This document shows, in pieces, positions 1-12,415 of a stretch of 64,000 nt of DNA. The stretch spans positions 1,522,324 through 1,586,323 of the forward strand of contig NW_004454261.1 of the NCBI RefSeq assembly GCF_000283155.1, in the 5' to 3' direction. Within the stretch, counting starts at the first letter, position 1. The number at the start of each line of letters is the position of its first letter. The stretch is from Ceratotherium simum simum. Taxonomy: Eukaryota; Chordata; Mammalia; Perissodactyla; Rhinocerotidae. Position numbers and translations under genes: made by a program. The notes below the pieces were generated by a model. It ran no database searches and was not told the DNA's origin. It was given only the letters and a program-made list of their open reading frames with translations.

Positions 1-825
1 TGCACCCTGAGCAGACACCACTGTGTCTGTGCCTCCAGCCGCCGCCAGGCTCAGCAGCCGTGGGGACAGATCTCCCCAAGTGGGAGCCCTGGGCGAGCGC
101 CCCCAAACGCGCTGGGTCCCGGGTGCCCCCAATCCGCCCCACACGTGTCCCCCGTGACACGACCACCGGCTTCGAGTGACAGCATCAGGCTGTGAGTTTC
201 ACGCGGGTGAGGCCGGCAGGAGGCGAGTCAGACAAACGGGATGGGCTGAGTCAACCATGGTGCTGTCCCCCGCACAGGACTCTCTGGGACCGCCGTCATC
301 ACAGCCACCGTGTAATCAATGACACGACCCTGCTCTCAGTGGGACACCTGCCACGCCAGCGTGAGACCCGCGGTCGCTCCAGCCCCAGAACTAACGTTCG
401 GACGCCCAGACCAGCTTTCCATGTCAGAGTGACTGCACGATCCCAACAAGCAGACAGCCAGGCCGGGGACATCGGGGACGACAGCGCTGTCCTGACAAGA
501 GGGGACCGAGGGCGGGATAAGAAGGGCAGGGGTGACACGGCTGTCCTTCCCATAAGACCCTGCGAGCGCAGGCCCTCCCGGCCGTGGTGCAAACCCCTTA
601 CCCCAGCTCTGCGCCATGGTCACAGTGCCAGGCTCTGGGGCGCACGGCCACAGAGCCCAACAGGAAATGAGTGCCCTGCCTGGCTCTTAGTGGCCACGTG
701 GGTAAGTGGGCTCTCGGTCACCTCAAGCCACGCCAGGTCTCCCGTCTTCTGGGTACCGTCCCAGGGGACCCTGGAGGCCAGACTCACTCACGACCTGTCC
801 GTGTGAGGGGAGATGTCCTTCCTCT

Positions 826-893
826 GACAGACGCACACACACGCGCACACTCGCACACATGCACACACACGCACACACTAACACACGCTCCAG
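826..893. repeat. CA-rich microsatellite
   Basis: An impure (CA)n tract of about 68 bp with CG and TG interruptions, such as ACACACGCGCACACTCGCAC. It lies in the long intron after coding exon 4. Confidence 0.9.
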
Positions 894-2166
894 GGTGACC
901 TGTCTGACCGGGGCCGAAAGCATTCCAGGATGTGGGACTTGCAGTTCTGACGCGGGAAAGTCACAGCGATCCGCCCAGCACAGACGCGGGCCTGGGAAGG
1001 AGGCAGGGGGTACAGGGGTCAGCACAGATGGAAGAACGGACAACCAGCTGGGATGCCGCGGCCGCGGTCACCATGGAAAGAGGAGATTCTGGACAGGTGA
1101 CCAAGAAAGCGATCCCCAACTGCTGGTGGCCCTGAGCATCATGTGAGCTCAGAGGCAGGCAGCAGAGGCCAACCCAGAAGCCACGGGCCTCAGGTGGTCC
1201 CGCTCGCCACTCTGGGGCCGCACTTGACCGTTTGGGACGACAGCCGTCTTCTCTCTGCAGAGAGGTTCCTTCTGCAGAGGGGACCACGCCCGTCCCCACC
1301 CACCACGACCTGCCCCCGTGGCCGGCCACTCTGCTCGAGGAAGAAGCCACCAGGGCCTTCCAGAGCGCCGCGAGCCCCAGCAAGCTGACTCGGATCCCGC
1401 ATGGGCCGCCCAGCCGCCTTATTCGCCATCTTTCACTCCACAGGGGTCCCGACACCTCTCCACTCCGTGGCAATCTGCTCAGGAGGAGGAGTTCCTGCTT
1501 CAACACACTCTCTCTGCTGCTGTATCTCTGTCACCTGAGCTTAGGACCTGGGGCAGAGAACAGAGGAGCCACTGGTTTCCCGGCGTGTTAACGAGGGACC
1601 AGTCCAGCCGCCGCCCACCTCCCGGTGGGCCTTTCCGTCTGAGCTCCCCAGGCACCGGCCACACCAGCTCTGTCCCCAGATGCCAGGCGGGGGCGACAGG
1701 AGGAGAACGGGGGAGCAGGGAGCGCATCCACCTCGCCCGCACCTTGTCCCGGTGACAGGGTGCCGCGTGGGACGCTGAGTTATTGAAGCCCATCTGTGAG
1801 GCTGTCAGGCTCCTACCAATCTCATTTCCGATCAGCGCGGGCCAGCTCTCCCTGCCACCCCTCCCTGCCACCACGGGGCCTTCGGGATCGGCCAGAGCAC
1901 GGCAGCAGAGGGGAGCCGTCTGTCACTGGAGGAGGGGCCGAGCCTGAGTCAGGGAGGGGCCCCTGCTGCCCGCTGCACGGGGCTCTCGGAGCCGTGAAGT
2001 CGCGCGTGGCCAGCATAGACCCAGACCAGGTGCTGGCCCTCTCCACCACGGGCCTGGGGCTGCGCCTGGGCCGCTTACGTGGCTTCATCACCCACCCAGG
2101 CTGCCATCCACCCCATGGGGACAAAGCTGAGGCCCTCATGGGGCGGGCGGGCACTGTGGTCCAGCA

Positions 2167-2180
2167 GCGCCACCTGCAGC
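2167..2180 (-). promoter_or_regulatory. CTCF-like motif
   Basis: On the minus strand the 14 bases read GCTGCAGGTGGCGC and match 12 of 14 positions of CCASYAGRKGGCRS. Binding is inference only; such matches are common in GC-rich DNA. Confidence 0.2.
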
Positions 2181-2221
2181 CAGACACGGGAGCCAGCTCT
2201 GGACCGCCAGGGAGGAGGGGG

Positions 2222-2249
2222 GAAGGGGAGGTTATTGTTTAATGGGTAC
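2222..2249 (+). repeat. LINE-1 3' UTR fragment cut by an assembly gap
   Basis: The bases just before the gap include GGTTATTGTTTAATGGGTAC, which matches the 3' UTR of older mammalian LINE-1 subfamilies (L1MA/L1MB type). The rest of the element is presumably in the gap. Confidence 0.6.
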
Positions 2250-2420
2250 NNNNNNNNNNNNNNNNNNNNNNNNNNNNNNNNNNNNNNNNNNNNNNNNNNN
2301 NNNNNNNNNNNNNNNNNNNNNNNNNNNNNNNNNNNNNNNNNNNNNNNNNNNNNNNNNNNNNNNNNNNNNNNNNNNNNNNNNNNNNNNNNNNNNNNNNNNN
2401 NNNNNNNNNNNNNNNNNNNN
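2250..2420. other. Assembly gap (171 N)
   Basis: A run of 171 N. The left border enters a LINE-1 3' end, so repeat sequence is the likely missing content. Confidence 1.
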
Positions 2421-2759
2421 GAGGGAGGCGCCTGCCCCCCGAGGCTCCCTGGGAGGGATTAATCACCGCCCACAGGGGGTGCACCCGGGAAGTGAGTCAT
2501 GCTGCCTGGGGCCTGCAGGGGGGTCCTCAAGGACCAGGTGGATGGGCAGCCAGCTGAGGGTCAAGGGAGCAGCCCAGCGGCCCCCTCCCCAAAAAGAGCC
2601 TTGCTCTGCCTCCCTGGGCAACAGACCCACCAAACAGGGCCCAGGGCGTCCAGCCTGTCGCTCCAGCCACAGCCCAAGAGCAGGTACCACGGGAGCCGGT
2701 GGCACCTGCACACGCAGTGCGCTTCCCTCCTTGTGGTCCGTGGCAAGGAACACTTGTCC

Positions 2760-3050
2760 TCAAGTGCACGTGTGCACACACTTATGCACGCATGCACAAC
2801 CACACACGCACACAACCCCACATGCTCACGTAACACTTGTGCACATGCACGTGTACGCACACGAGTGCACACGCATGTGCTCCTGCACACACCCACACAT
2901 GCACACGTAACACTTGTTCACACGTGTACACACACGCACACATACACTCATGCACTTGCTCTCACACACACACCCCCACACATGCACACGTAACACTCGT
3001 GCACGTGCACACGCGCATACACGCACGTGCTCTCATGCACGCACACCTCC
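2760..3050. repeat. CA-rich minisatellite with a higher-order period
   Basis: About 290 bp of CA/TG-rich sequence. Beyond the dinucleotide pattern, the string CACGTAACAC recurs at about 2827, 2904 and 2987, each preceded by CATG and followed by TTGT or TCGT. This gives a larger unit of about 77-83 bp repeated three times. Confidence 0.85.
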
Positions 3051-4914
3051 AGAGCACCAAGCGCAGGCAGAGAGGCTGTGCCCCTGGGAGGCCAGTTTCC
3101 CTGGCAGAGGGGAAAGGCCACCCCATCCCTCTCCTGTGACCCTCCCCTGAGCGAAAATGCCAGAGAAAACTCCAGGAGCAGCTGAATCAAAGGGAGAAAT
3201 TCTCTGTGCCCCCCGCCCCCACTGTGCTAGGCTTCCTGAAGGTCAGGGGTGGGCGGGGCTCTGGGGTAATCTCCTGGGCTCTCTGGCCCTCCCACCGCGC
3301 CCCCTCCAGGACCCTGCACAGCAGGATCCCCTCATCGCACCCAGGACCCTCCACGAGTTGGGGGGGCGGGCTTGCACCCTTTACAGGATCACAATCAGCA
3401 AGACCCTCGCCCCTGCCCCCTTGACACCTGCAACTGGGAGACGTGTCCCAGGAAACTGGGGCTGGAGGGCAGGAGGGGCCGGGGTAGCCACGAGGAAACC
3501 ACCAGAGACAGAACTCGGGAGTCCAGAGGGAGTCTGGGAGGCCAGAAGGGGGAGGGACCCTCCACATCCCCGTTCCTTCAGCTGGAGCACACCCGCTGTG
3601 GCCTCAGCCGAGCCCTCACCCGGACGGGCTTTCTCCCACCAGAAGCATCTACAACAGAGCGGCAAAAACAAGCGACCGGGCAGCCCTGCCTGCACCCAGG
3701 CTGTCACCTGCCAGCCGCCAGGGGAGGCCTCGGCAGCCCGACGACAGCCAGTGTCCCGCTGCAGGCGGGCAGGACACGCCACAGGGCCCCCTCCCGGGGT
3801 GGGGGGCAGCGCCGGAACCACGGCAGCCACGCTCCTCGCTTCCTCGGGAGGCACAGCTCAACCCGGGGGGACGGGGCTGACCAGGACCCTGGGCTCTCCT
3901 GTGGGCCCGTGGAAGCAGCAGGAGGCCGGGAGGGAAGGCGCAGCGTGGGGCGGGACTGCTGCACACGCCGTGTTTAGCGTGACATCTGAAGCTGAAACGC
4001 CACAGGTGAGCGTGGCACACACGTCGGTTACACTTCCTGAGGACATGCCGTCCGCTGGCCCGTGAGCTAAGGAGGCCTGGGACCACAGGGGCGGGACCCG
4101 GTGGCAGATTGCCGAAGAGCGGCCCTGGGACGGGCTGTGGGGATGTCACCTCCGCTAAGCCACCCCCACCTGCAGGATCTAGGAGGGCCCTGCTTGGGGG
4201 CAGGCGTCCAGCCCAGGACGGCAGGGTCGAGGGGGCATGGCCCTCTGCACGCCGGGCCCCCAGGCTGCCCCACCACCCAGGCACTGCCCTGCACAGGAGC
4301 CCACGCCCGTGCCCACCCCCACCCCTATGTCCCCTCCCGCCCGCCCTCGTGGCCTCACTGACCATTGGGCCGCGGGAAGGCCGGCCGGGGGCAGGCTACG
4401 AGTGCCGGGTCTATTTTAAACCCCGTCTCAGGAGGGATGTGAAGCACTCAGACGCTTCAGATGCTCTCAGCCTGGCTGCCCGAGAGCACAGATCACACCG
4501 CCTTTCCAGACGACCCACGCCGTCATCGACACCAGGCTGCTTGCGTCACTCGGACACACAAATCACACTACCCAGAAGCGACAGACCCAGAAGGACTTCA
4601 TAAAACGCTGTAAACCTGAGTGCCTCGATGCTTAAAAAAGAGTGCTACCAAAATACTCCAGAATGGTTGCAATTAAGCCAGTGTCAAGGTGGGAGGAGCC
4701 GTATGATGAGAGATACAGACGTGTGAGCTGATCTCCCGAGAGCGGCCCCTCCCCCGGGCGGGGGGCACCCGCTCCCGGGGGGCGCTGAGCCCAGCGACGA
4801 GAGCGCACCTCACCGCCCCCTGAGGGCTGGTGTCCCTGTCGGCCCCAAGAGGGAGCACGGCCTGGAGGACTCCACACAACATAAACCTCAGCGCACCAGG
4901 GCCAGAGAGGTTAA

Positions 4915-5045
4915 AGGTCAGCGTGTCCCAGCACCCAGGTCTCCTGACGGTCACTGAGCCATCTCTGTGCCAGGCCCTGCTGGGGCCAGGGGTCCTGCCC
5001 TCACGGGGTCCACGGTCTGGCGGGAAGGCACACATGGTAACATGT
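4915..5045 (+). repeat. L2-like relic
   Basis: The segment around CTGTGCCAGGCCCTGCTGGG followed by CCTGCCCTCACGGGGTCCAC resembles the 3' part of LINE-2 (size, tally and 'ccctcatggag' blocks). It is short and diverged. Confidence 0.4.
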
Positions 5046-6068
5046 GGTCGCCTGGCCAATCCCCGCTCTGTAGGACGGGTGTGGGGTGCTATGCCTACAT
5101 CTGGGGCCCCACCCGGTCCTGGGGAGAGAGCAGGCAGGGCGCCCAGCACGACGACTGGGAAGCCCCTTCCCACGGCCACACTCGGTCAGCGTGAGGGAAC
5201 CCCACGCACAATCCCACCCCCTCCAGGACCAGAAATCAAGACCAAGGTCAAGGTGCCTTCCGGAATGTTCTTCCCTCAGAGGAAACGCCACTGTGTCCAG
5301 CGCCGGCCCTGCTGACTGCTCCCCTAGCGCTCTCGGGAACCGGGCTGTGGGGAAGGGGTGCACACCAGGGGACACGGGTGCAGTGTGGCACAGCAGGGGC
5401 AGAGGGGCTGTCCCCAGGGGGCGACGCCTGGAGAACCCTGAGCACTGGCGACAGGCGTCGGTCCTGCCCCATCACCAGGGGGCTGCTGCCCTCACGTCCC
5501 CAGGGTGCCCGCCCACGCACGGCTCTCGGGACCTTCTATGTGCGTCACCTCCCTCGAAGCCAGTCCTGCCGCCTTCCAACCCTTCTCTGTGGACCCCCTC
5601 TCGGCCCGGCGGGCCTCCTCGCTGGGCTCCCTGACGCCACGTCCCAAGTCAGCCCTGCCCTGGGCGCCCTCGCCACCGCCACGGGCACGCCCCCGAGGAC
5701 ACGCTCTGTCCCGGGTCACCCGTCCTCGCACACGGCCGCATCTGAACGCTCACCCTGCCCGCGCCCGGCACCTGCCCGGACTCAGCAGACGCGTCTTTCT
5801 TTCTCTCTCCTCCTTTTTTTGTTTTTAAGGAAAAGGTGGATTTTCTCCCTTAAGATGCTTCTGGCTGGCAGACCCCGAGCAGAACCAGGACGGAGCAGAG
5901 CCTTGCAGAGACGTCCCACCACCTGCCCCGGCGGTCCTCACCCCCCTGCCCCTTCCCGGGGCCTCGGGGACGCGCACTGCCCACGTGTCAGGACTCTAAG
6001 AGGATGGAGAACCGGGGACATGTCCACGGGGCGCGGGGAGCCGCTGGCCAGCCAGGGGAAGGGCGGGA

Positions 6069-6082
6069 GCGCCACCTAGCGG
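6069..6082 (-). promoter_or_regulatory. CTCF-like motif
   Basis: On the minus strand the bases read CCGCTAGGTGGCGC and match 13 of 14 positions of the CTCF core CCASYAGRKGGCRS. This is the best hand-found match in the long intron. Occupancy is not shown by sequence. Confidence 0.35.
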
Positions 6083-6196
6083 CTCTCGGGGGAGCTGCCG
6101 GGGAGCGGCCTTAGAGGACACTCACCGGGAGACGGGGCAGCTGTCCTCCAGGCCACCGCCCCACCCCACAGGGCACCCTCCAGGCCGGCGAGCAGG

Positions 6197-6322
6197 GCCC
6201 ACACACACACTCACGTACACACACATACGCTCACACACATACACTTACAGGCAAACACACACACACTCACACACACACACATATACATTCATGCACACAC
6301 TCACGCACGCAGGCACACCCAG
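6197..6322. repeat. CA-rich microsatellite
   Basis: About 125 bp of interrupted (CA)n with ACACTCAC and CATACAC variants, in the intron after coding exon 4. Confidence 0.9.
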
Positions 6323-6794
6323 CCCGTGGAGCTCCGTCGGCACTCGGCCCGCACGGCCCAGGGAGCGCCCCCCCCACAGCCTGTGCCACCAGGCACCGCC
6401 CTCCCACCCTCCGGCCCACAGCGCGGGCCCCTCTTCCTGGGCCTGGACTGGGCCTCCGTGGAGTCACAGTCTGGCCTCGCCACGGAGAGAGGAGGGGAGG
6501 GGACGGGGGGCTGCCATCACGGGGAGCCCCTAGGCAACACGGAGACCACCCGCTGCTCAGGACCACCTCACGGGCGTGAGACTCAGCATCTGTGAAACGG
6601 TCATCACCAACCCCAGCCATCTCTCTCCAAATCTATCCCGAAAGGCAAATACCTCCCAGCCTAGAGGTGTCCATGAGCAAGCGCTGATGCAAAGCCACCG
6701 AACGTCACAGGAGAGACATGGATGGAAAACGGAAGCCCGTGGAATTGTGACGGGACCCCAGCAAACACACAAGGCAGCACAACCAGACCAGAGA

Positions 6795-7260
6795 GCCTGG
6801 GGCCAGGGGAGCAACAGCCCTAAGATGTCCCATCCTGGTCCAGGGCCCTGTGGACATGTCACCTCACACGGGAAAGGGACTTTGCAGGCGGGATTAAGTA
6901 AAGCCCCTGAGATGGGGATGACCCTGGATCCCCGGGGCCCAGTGTCACCACAGGGTCCTCGTCAGAGGGAGGAGGAGGGTGAGAGGCAGAGAGAGACGGG
7001 AGACGCTGCGCTGCGGGCTGTGCAGATGGAGGAAGGGGCCCCGAGCCCAGGACGCGGCGCCTCTAGAAGCTGGAAAAGGCAGGAGAAGGTTCTCCCCCGG
7101 AGCCTCCGGAGGACCAGCCCTGCCCCGACCTGGACTTTAGTTCAATGGGACTGATTTTGGACTTCTGACCCCAGAACCGTCAGAGAACAAATGTGTGCTG
7201 CGTGAAGCCCCTGGGCTTGTGGTCACGTTCCAGCAGCTCTGGGAAACAAATACAGCCCCC
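6795..7260 (+). mobile_element. MaLR-type solitary LTR (MLT1/MST-like), copy 1
   Basis: The order of blocks matches a MaLR LTR: a block for mixed deletion of the 5' end, GGACTTTGCAGGCGGGATTA, CCCAGTGTCACCACAGGGTC, a GAGGGAGGAGGAGGGTGAGA block, then TCTAGAAGCTGGAAAAGGC and GGACTTCTGACCCCAGAACC near the 3' end. No internal retroviral genes are attached. Three more copies of the same family occur at 25625, 28515 and 33465. Confidence 0.75.
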
Positions 7261-8314
7261 CACGTTCGTCCCCAGTGCTTCCCCATCCTTCCCCACCCGT
7301 GTGAGCAGGGCCCGCTGCCAGAGAGCAGGGTGGGAGCTCCCCTCTGTCCACACCAGAGGTGGGGGGGCCATACAGCTGAGGCAGGACAGGCCCCCTCCTG
7401 GCTCCCGGCCCTCTGCTCAGCGAGTCAGCAAAGGGCTCCAGGAGGTCCCGGCGTCTTGCAGGGGTGGGGGTGGCCCCCTCTCCGCACCTGGGGCACAGTC
7501 TCACCACTCAGGGGTCAGCTCTCAGCTGGGACACCAAGCAAGGGGCACCTTGGCCAGAGTCCACCTGGGCCCCCCGCCCCCATACACACAGGAGCTGGCT
7601 CACCGGCTGAGCTCCTGAGCGCCACAGCCTGCTCCCCGGGCTCCCGCTTCCCCTCCAGCCCCTCTGAGCTGCGACAGAACCTTCCAGGACGGGGGAGAGG
7701 CAGGGAGCTGCAAACCCCGGGCCCAGAAGTCTCAGAACGAGGGCAGCCTGAGCAGAAGGCAGCTCTGCGTGCGCTCAGCAGAGGCTGGGTGTGCGGTGGG
7801 TCTCAGCTCAGAGATTCCAGAACACGGGGGCTCACAGAGGGAGGGCCGGCACACCCACCCCAGCCCTCCACCTGCAGACCAGGGGGACCCCCAGAGAGTG
7901 GAGGCCTGGCACTAACCCCACCCCAAACCTGGAGGCCCAGAGGGAGGCGACGGGGGCTCAGTGCTCAAAGCCACCCACCCCCCAGGTCCGCAGCCCCCGG
8001 GAGTCCCCGGCACAGCGGCCTTGACCTGACTCGGCTGCGGGCGGTGCAGCAGGAAGCCAGGCCAGCCCCCGCACAGACGGAGGCTCTCTGGGGGAACCAC
8101 AGCTCTGGGGGTTGGGAAGCTCATTTCCGGGGGGCGTGCACCCCCTCACCCCCAAACCTCGTGGGTACACCGAGGCTGCCTCTGAAGCCAGCCCCTCCCG
8201 ACAGCCAGGCCACAGCCCAGCCACGTCCCGGAGAGGCACTCAGAAGGCGCCCCCACCCGTGTGCCCAGACGAGCCGACCCAGCCCCTCCCCGTGGCCCCG
8301 CCGGCCGACACTCA

Positions 8315-8530
<216 letters not shown>

Positions 8531-9364
8531 TCAGGGGCCGGCCGGCCCGGGCACCCCCCCTGGCCACCCCCAGACGCTGGTGGGAGGACGGGAAGGCCGG
8601 CGGCCAGCCCTGAGCCTGCCCACTTCGGGGCCTCGCCCACCCCCGCGCCTGAAACCCACCCCGGGCAGCTCACACCCTGCAGACGTGCCCCCCCCCAAGC
8701 CCACAGGCCTCAGCAGGGCCGCCTCTGGATTCCACGCTGAGCTGTGAGTTAATCACGGGCGGTGAGGCCACGCTGCGGAGGCCGCGGTTTGGTCATGGGT
8801 AATGAACGTGCCTCGTAGTCAATGACACGGAAGGAGGAAGACGATCACCGAGCGGGGCCAGCCCAGCACCTTCCCACGGAGGACATGCGGACGGCACTCA
8901 GAACCAGGCAAACAAGGCTGGAATCCCCACCCGCCAGACCCATCCACTCCGAATGCCACCAGCAAACAAACCCGCTCACGTCACGAGAGCTCATGAAATA
9001 CGCGTCAGTTAACTCCAGGCCCTGGAGAACCCTCCAAGCCTGCTGAGACGAGGGTGAATGTCAGCGTTCTCTTGGCCCAGAGCCACCCGGCGCCACCCCT
9101 GCCCGTCCACATCCAGGCCCTTGACCTGGCAGGACCAGCGGGTGGTCTCTGGAAGGCGAGCCCTGGTGGGAGACCAGAGCACAGTGTGGGGGCAGCGATC
9201 AGACCCCTCATTATGAGGATGAGAAGCCCAAGGTCGGGGGCCACCAGAAACACATCACCTCCCTAACGCTGGGTCCGATTCACCGCACTGTCCAGTCCCC
9301 ACGTCCACAACACGGCTACGGGGGGGACTCAGGGCCTAGTCTGAGCTGGGCAATAATTCATTTT

Positions 9365-9440
9365 GTGACAAGGTAAGTGGTTTCTCTGCTCTAGGCCTCA
9401 GTTTCCCCATCTGTAGAAGGAGACTGCTGCACTAGGTCAG
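9365..9440 (+). repeat. MIR relic
   Basis: It contains CCTCAGTTTCCCCATCTGTA, the core of mammalian-wide interspersed repeats in plus orientation, preceded by a diverged 'aagtggtttctct' block. Confidence 0.65.
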
Positions 9441-9587
9441 ACACGGCCTCGGCCTCGGCCCGCGGAGCCTGCACAGGGCCATCACCACAACCGACCGCAG
9501 GCAGCACACAAGAGCAAACCCAGAGGCTCCCACTGGACCAGGCTCCAATTTCTGAATTTTTATTTAAAAATAATAATGCAGAGTCCT

Positions 9588-10575
9588 CCAAAGAATGACA
9601 AGACAAGCTATAGACTAGGAAAAAATCTTCACAAAAAACACATCTGATAAAGGACCGTTGGCCAAAATATTCAACGAACTCTTAAAACTCAACAATAAGA
9701 AAACAAACAACCTGTTTAACCAATAGGCCAAAGATTTGAACAGACATGTCATCAAAAAAGATACACAGATGGCAAACGAGCACATCAAAAGATGATCCAT
9801 ATCATATGTCACCAGGAAAAGGTATATCAAAACCATGATGAGACACTAGTCCACACCCACTAGGACGGCTAGAATCAGAAAGGCAGAGAAGAACAAGTGT
9901 AGGCGAGGAGATGTGGAGACCCCAGAACCGCCACACACGGCTGGTGAGGATGTAAAATGGTGCAGCTGCTGTGGAAACAAGCAATCTGGCAGTTCCCCAA
10001 AATTTAAACACAGAGCTACCATGTGACTCACAATTCCACCAAGGTGTCTACCCAAGAGAAACGAAAGCACGTGTCCACGCAAAGACTTGTACACACGTGT
10101 CCACAGCAGCATGATTCACAACGGCCAGAAGTGGAAACAATTCAAATGTCCATCTACTGAAGAATGGATACACACAACGTGGTCCATCCATGCAGTGGAA
10201 TATTATACAGCCATGAAGAGGCGTGAGGCCCTGACACAGCCACACTGTGGACGGACCCTGAACACACGACGCTCAGTGAGAGAACCAGACACAGAAGGAC
10301 ACACAGTGTGTGAGTCCATTGGTGTGAAATGTCCAGAACAGGCACATCCACAGACAGAAAGTGGGTTTGTGGTTGTCAGGAGCTGGGGAGGGGATGGGGA
10401 GAGACTGCTAACAGGTCCGGGGTTGTTTTTTTGGGTGATGAAAATGTTCTAAAATTGACTGTGGTGATGGCTGCATAACTCTGTGAATACACTAAAAACC
10501 ATTGAATTATATGCCTTAAATGGGTGAACTGCTCCGTGCGTGAATGGTATCTCAGTGATGCTTTAAAAAATTTTT
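9588..10575 (+). mobile_element. LINE-1 3' end (ORF2 C-terminus and 3' UTR), 5' truncated
   Basis: About 1 kb of LINE-1 starting inside the end of ORF2 (blocks such as GGCCAAAATATTCAACGAAC and CAGCAGCATGATTCACAACG) and running through the 3' UTR (TGGTGATGGCTGCATAACTC) to an A-rich end. The reading frame is broken. It lies antisense to KDM4B. The string GACGGACCCTGAACACACGA is shared closely with the copies at 30175 and 55440, so these belong to one subfamily. Confidence 0.85.
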
Positions 10576-10581
10576 AAAAGA

Positions 10582-10850
10582 GGGGGCCGGCCTGGTGCAT
10601 AGTGGTTAAGTTCACACACTCCACTTCTGCGGCCCAGGGTTTGCAGGTTCAAATCCTGGGCACAGACCAACACGGCACTCATCAAACCATGCTGTGGCAG
10701 TGTCCCACATATAAAATAGAGGAAGATGGGCACGGGTGTTAGCTCAGCAACAATCTTCCTCACCAAGAAAAAAAAAAAAAGAGGAGGATTAGCAACAGAT
10801 GTTAGCTCAGGGCCAATCTTCCTCAGCAAAAATAATAAATAAATTAAATT
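10582..10850 (+). mobile_element. ERE SINE 1
   Basis: A tRNA-like head (GGGGGCCGGCCTGGTGCATA), a B-box-like GGTTCAAATCC, and the GATGTTAGCTCAGCAACAAT tail, which is repeated in a second tail unit. It inserted into the A-rich end of the adjacent LINE-1. Confidence 0.9.
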
Positions 10851-10870
10851 AACTTAAAAAATTTTAAAAA

Positions 10871-11090
10871 GGGGCCAGCCCTTTTTAAAGTGGCATAGTG
10901 GTTGAGTTTGGTGCGCTCTGCTTTGGTGGTCCAGGTTTGTGGGTTCGGATCCCAGGTGCAGACCTACGCACTGCTCATCAAGCCATGCTGAGGCAGCGTC
11001 CCACATACAAAATACAGGAAGACTGGCACAGATGTTAGCTCAGGGCCAATCTTCCTCAGCAAAAAAAAAAAGAAAAAGAAAAGAAACAGT
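10871..11090 (+). mobile_element. ERE SINE 2
   Basis: The head GGGGCCAGCC is interrupted by CTTTTTAAAG. It is followed by the GGTTCGGATCC B box, CCCACATACAAAATACAGGA and the GTTAGCTCAGGGCCAATCTT tail ending in poly-A. It follows ERE SINE 1 directly in the same orientation. Confidence 0.9.
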
Positions 11091-11959
11091 AAACCAGATG
11101 ATCAACACAGACACGACCCACCCAGCACTGACTTCCTACATCTCTGTGTGGACGGTAATGGATCCTGTGACAAGCAGGCATCCACACGCATCTTCAGAGC
11201 ACGTGACCTTCAGCTCTGCCCTCCAGTCAGCTGTCGGGGTCCAATCCCCTTCCTACGAGTCACGACTCATCAACCGGGTAGCAGGGCTGCAAGCTGGGGC
11301 CCGGCTGACGGGAGGGGGCCCTGAGCTCCGAGATCAAATTATTGCGTCCAAACCGCGGCCGAGGCAGGAGTGCGGGTGGCCAGGACGGCAGGGCACACAG
11401 GCTGGGGCCACCCACCAGGCGGCCTGGATCCCGACGCCAGAGCCGGACTGGACACAGAGGGCAGGACGGGGCGAGGCTCCCAGCCGCTAAGACGCAGCGT
11501 CCGCACCTGAAGTGGGGAGAAGAATCTGGACGCTGCTGGGACTGACCGTCTCAACAGGAAGGGTGGCGTCTGAAGCACAGAGGCCCCGGCTACGGAGGCC
11601 CGAGGAACTGCTCCGCGTTCTCAGGATCAGACGCCGCGAGGGACACGCCCCGCTGTGCTCCTGCCCCAGCGGCTCCAGGAGGAGCCACGAGCAGGGACGA
11701 AACCGGAGGAGCAGGAGGTCCGGGCCTCTGCGGCCTGACGTGGGACGGGGAGCTGGCCCCTCGCTGGGCCGGGAGGCCCTGGCACAGGCAGGGACGTGGG
11801 GAGAGTGGCAGGGCCAGCACCCAGAGGCAGCACCAGGACCAGCAGCCACCAGCCAGGTGGCCGGGCCCCGGGAACCCCAGGGGACACAGCCCTGCCAACC
11901 CGCCACCGGGACTTCCGCACGGCCCAGGGCAAGCTGGCTCGTGGCACCAAAATACACTT

Positions 11960-12170
11960 CTGTGACCAAGACTCCCGATAAACGGGGCGACCGCTCCCGG
12001 CCTCTGGGAGGAGCAGGGCCGCGGATGGGCGAGCCCCGCGAGCCAAGGGGAGCCGGGGCGGGAGCGTCGGGACACACGGCCGTCTCAGCGGGCGTGTTAA
12101 ACGTGTGCAGCCGGGCCGCAGCGTGCGCCAACAGGGGCCTCCGGGGCCCCGACCTCCCCGTGCCTGAGGG
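11960..12170. other. CpG-dense patch in intron
   Basis: By hand count there are about 25 CpG dinucleotides in roughly 230 bp (for example GGGGCGACCGCTCCCGG), far above the usual depleted level. It could be an intronic CpG island or simply well-preserved GC-rich DNA. No exon is apparent. Confidence 0.45.
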
Positions 12171-12324
12171 GGTGCATCTTTGCTCCCAGGGAACAAGGCC
12201 TGGCTGCACGGTCTCAGCAAGCAGGCCATCGCTTGGGGTCAAGGCCAAGTGGACAAGCTCGGGGTCCCGGGGAGAAGCCAAGCCTCCTGGGCCAGGACAC
12301 CCTCGCCTGAGGACTGCCGTGCAC

Positions 12325-12415
12325 CCACGCACCCATTTTACTGATGGGGAAACCGAGGCCCAGGGAAGAGGAAACTGGGCCCAGGGCAAACTCGGTTCCC
12401 GACCTTCAGGGGCGA
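12325..12415 (-). repeat. MIR relic
   Basis: It contains CCATTTTACTGATGGGGAAA followed by CCGAGGCCCAGGGAAGAGGA, the reverse complement of the MIR core. Confidence 0.6.

Noticed and set aside
2242..2910. Open frames across the first gap into the CA repeat
   Set aside because: Artefact of N and of a CA/TG repeat translated as His/Thr-rich peptide.
2760..3050. A CRISPR-like array
   Set aside because: Repeats are CA-based with degenerate units and no unique spacers, and the DNA is mammalian.
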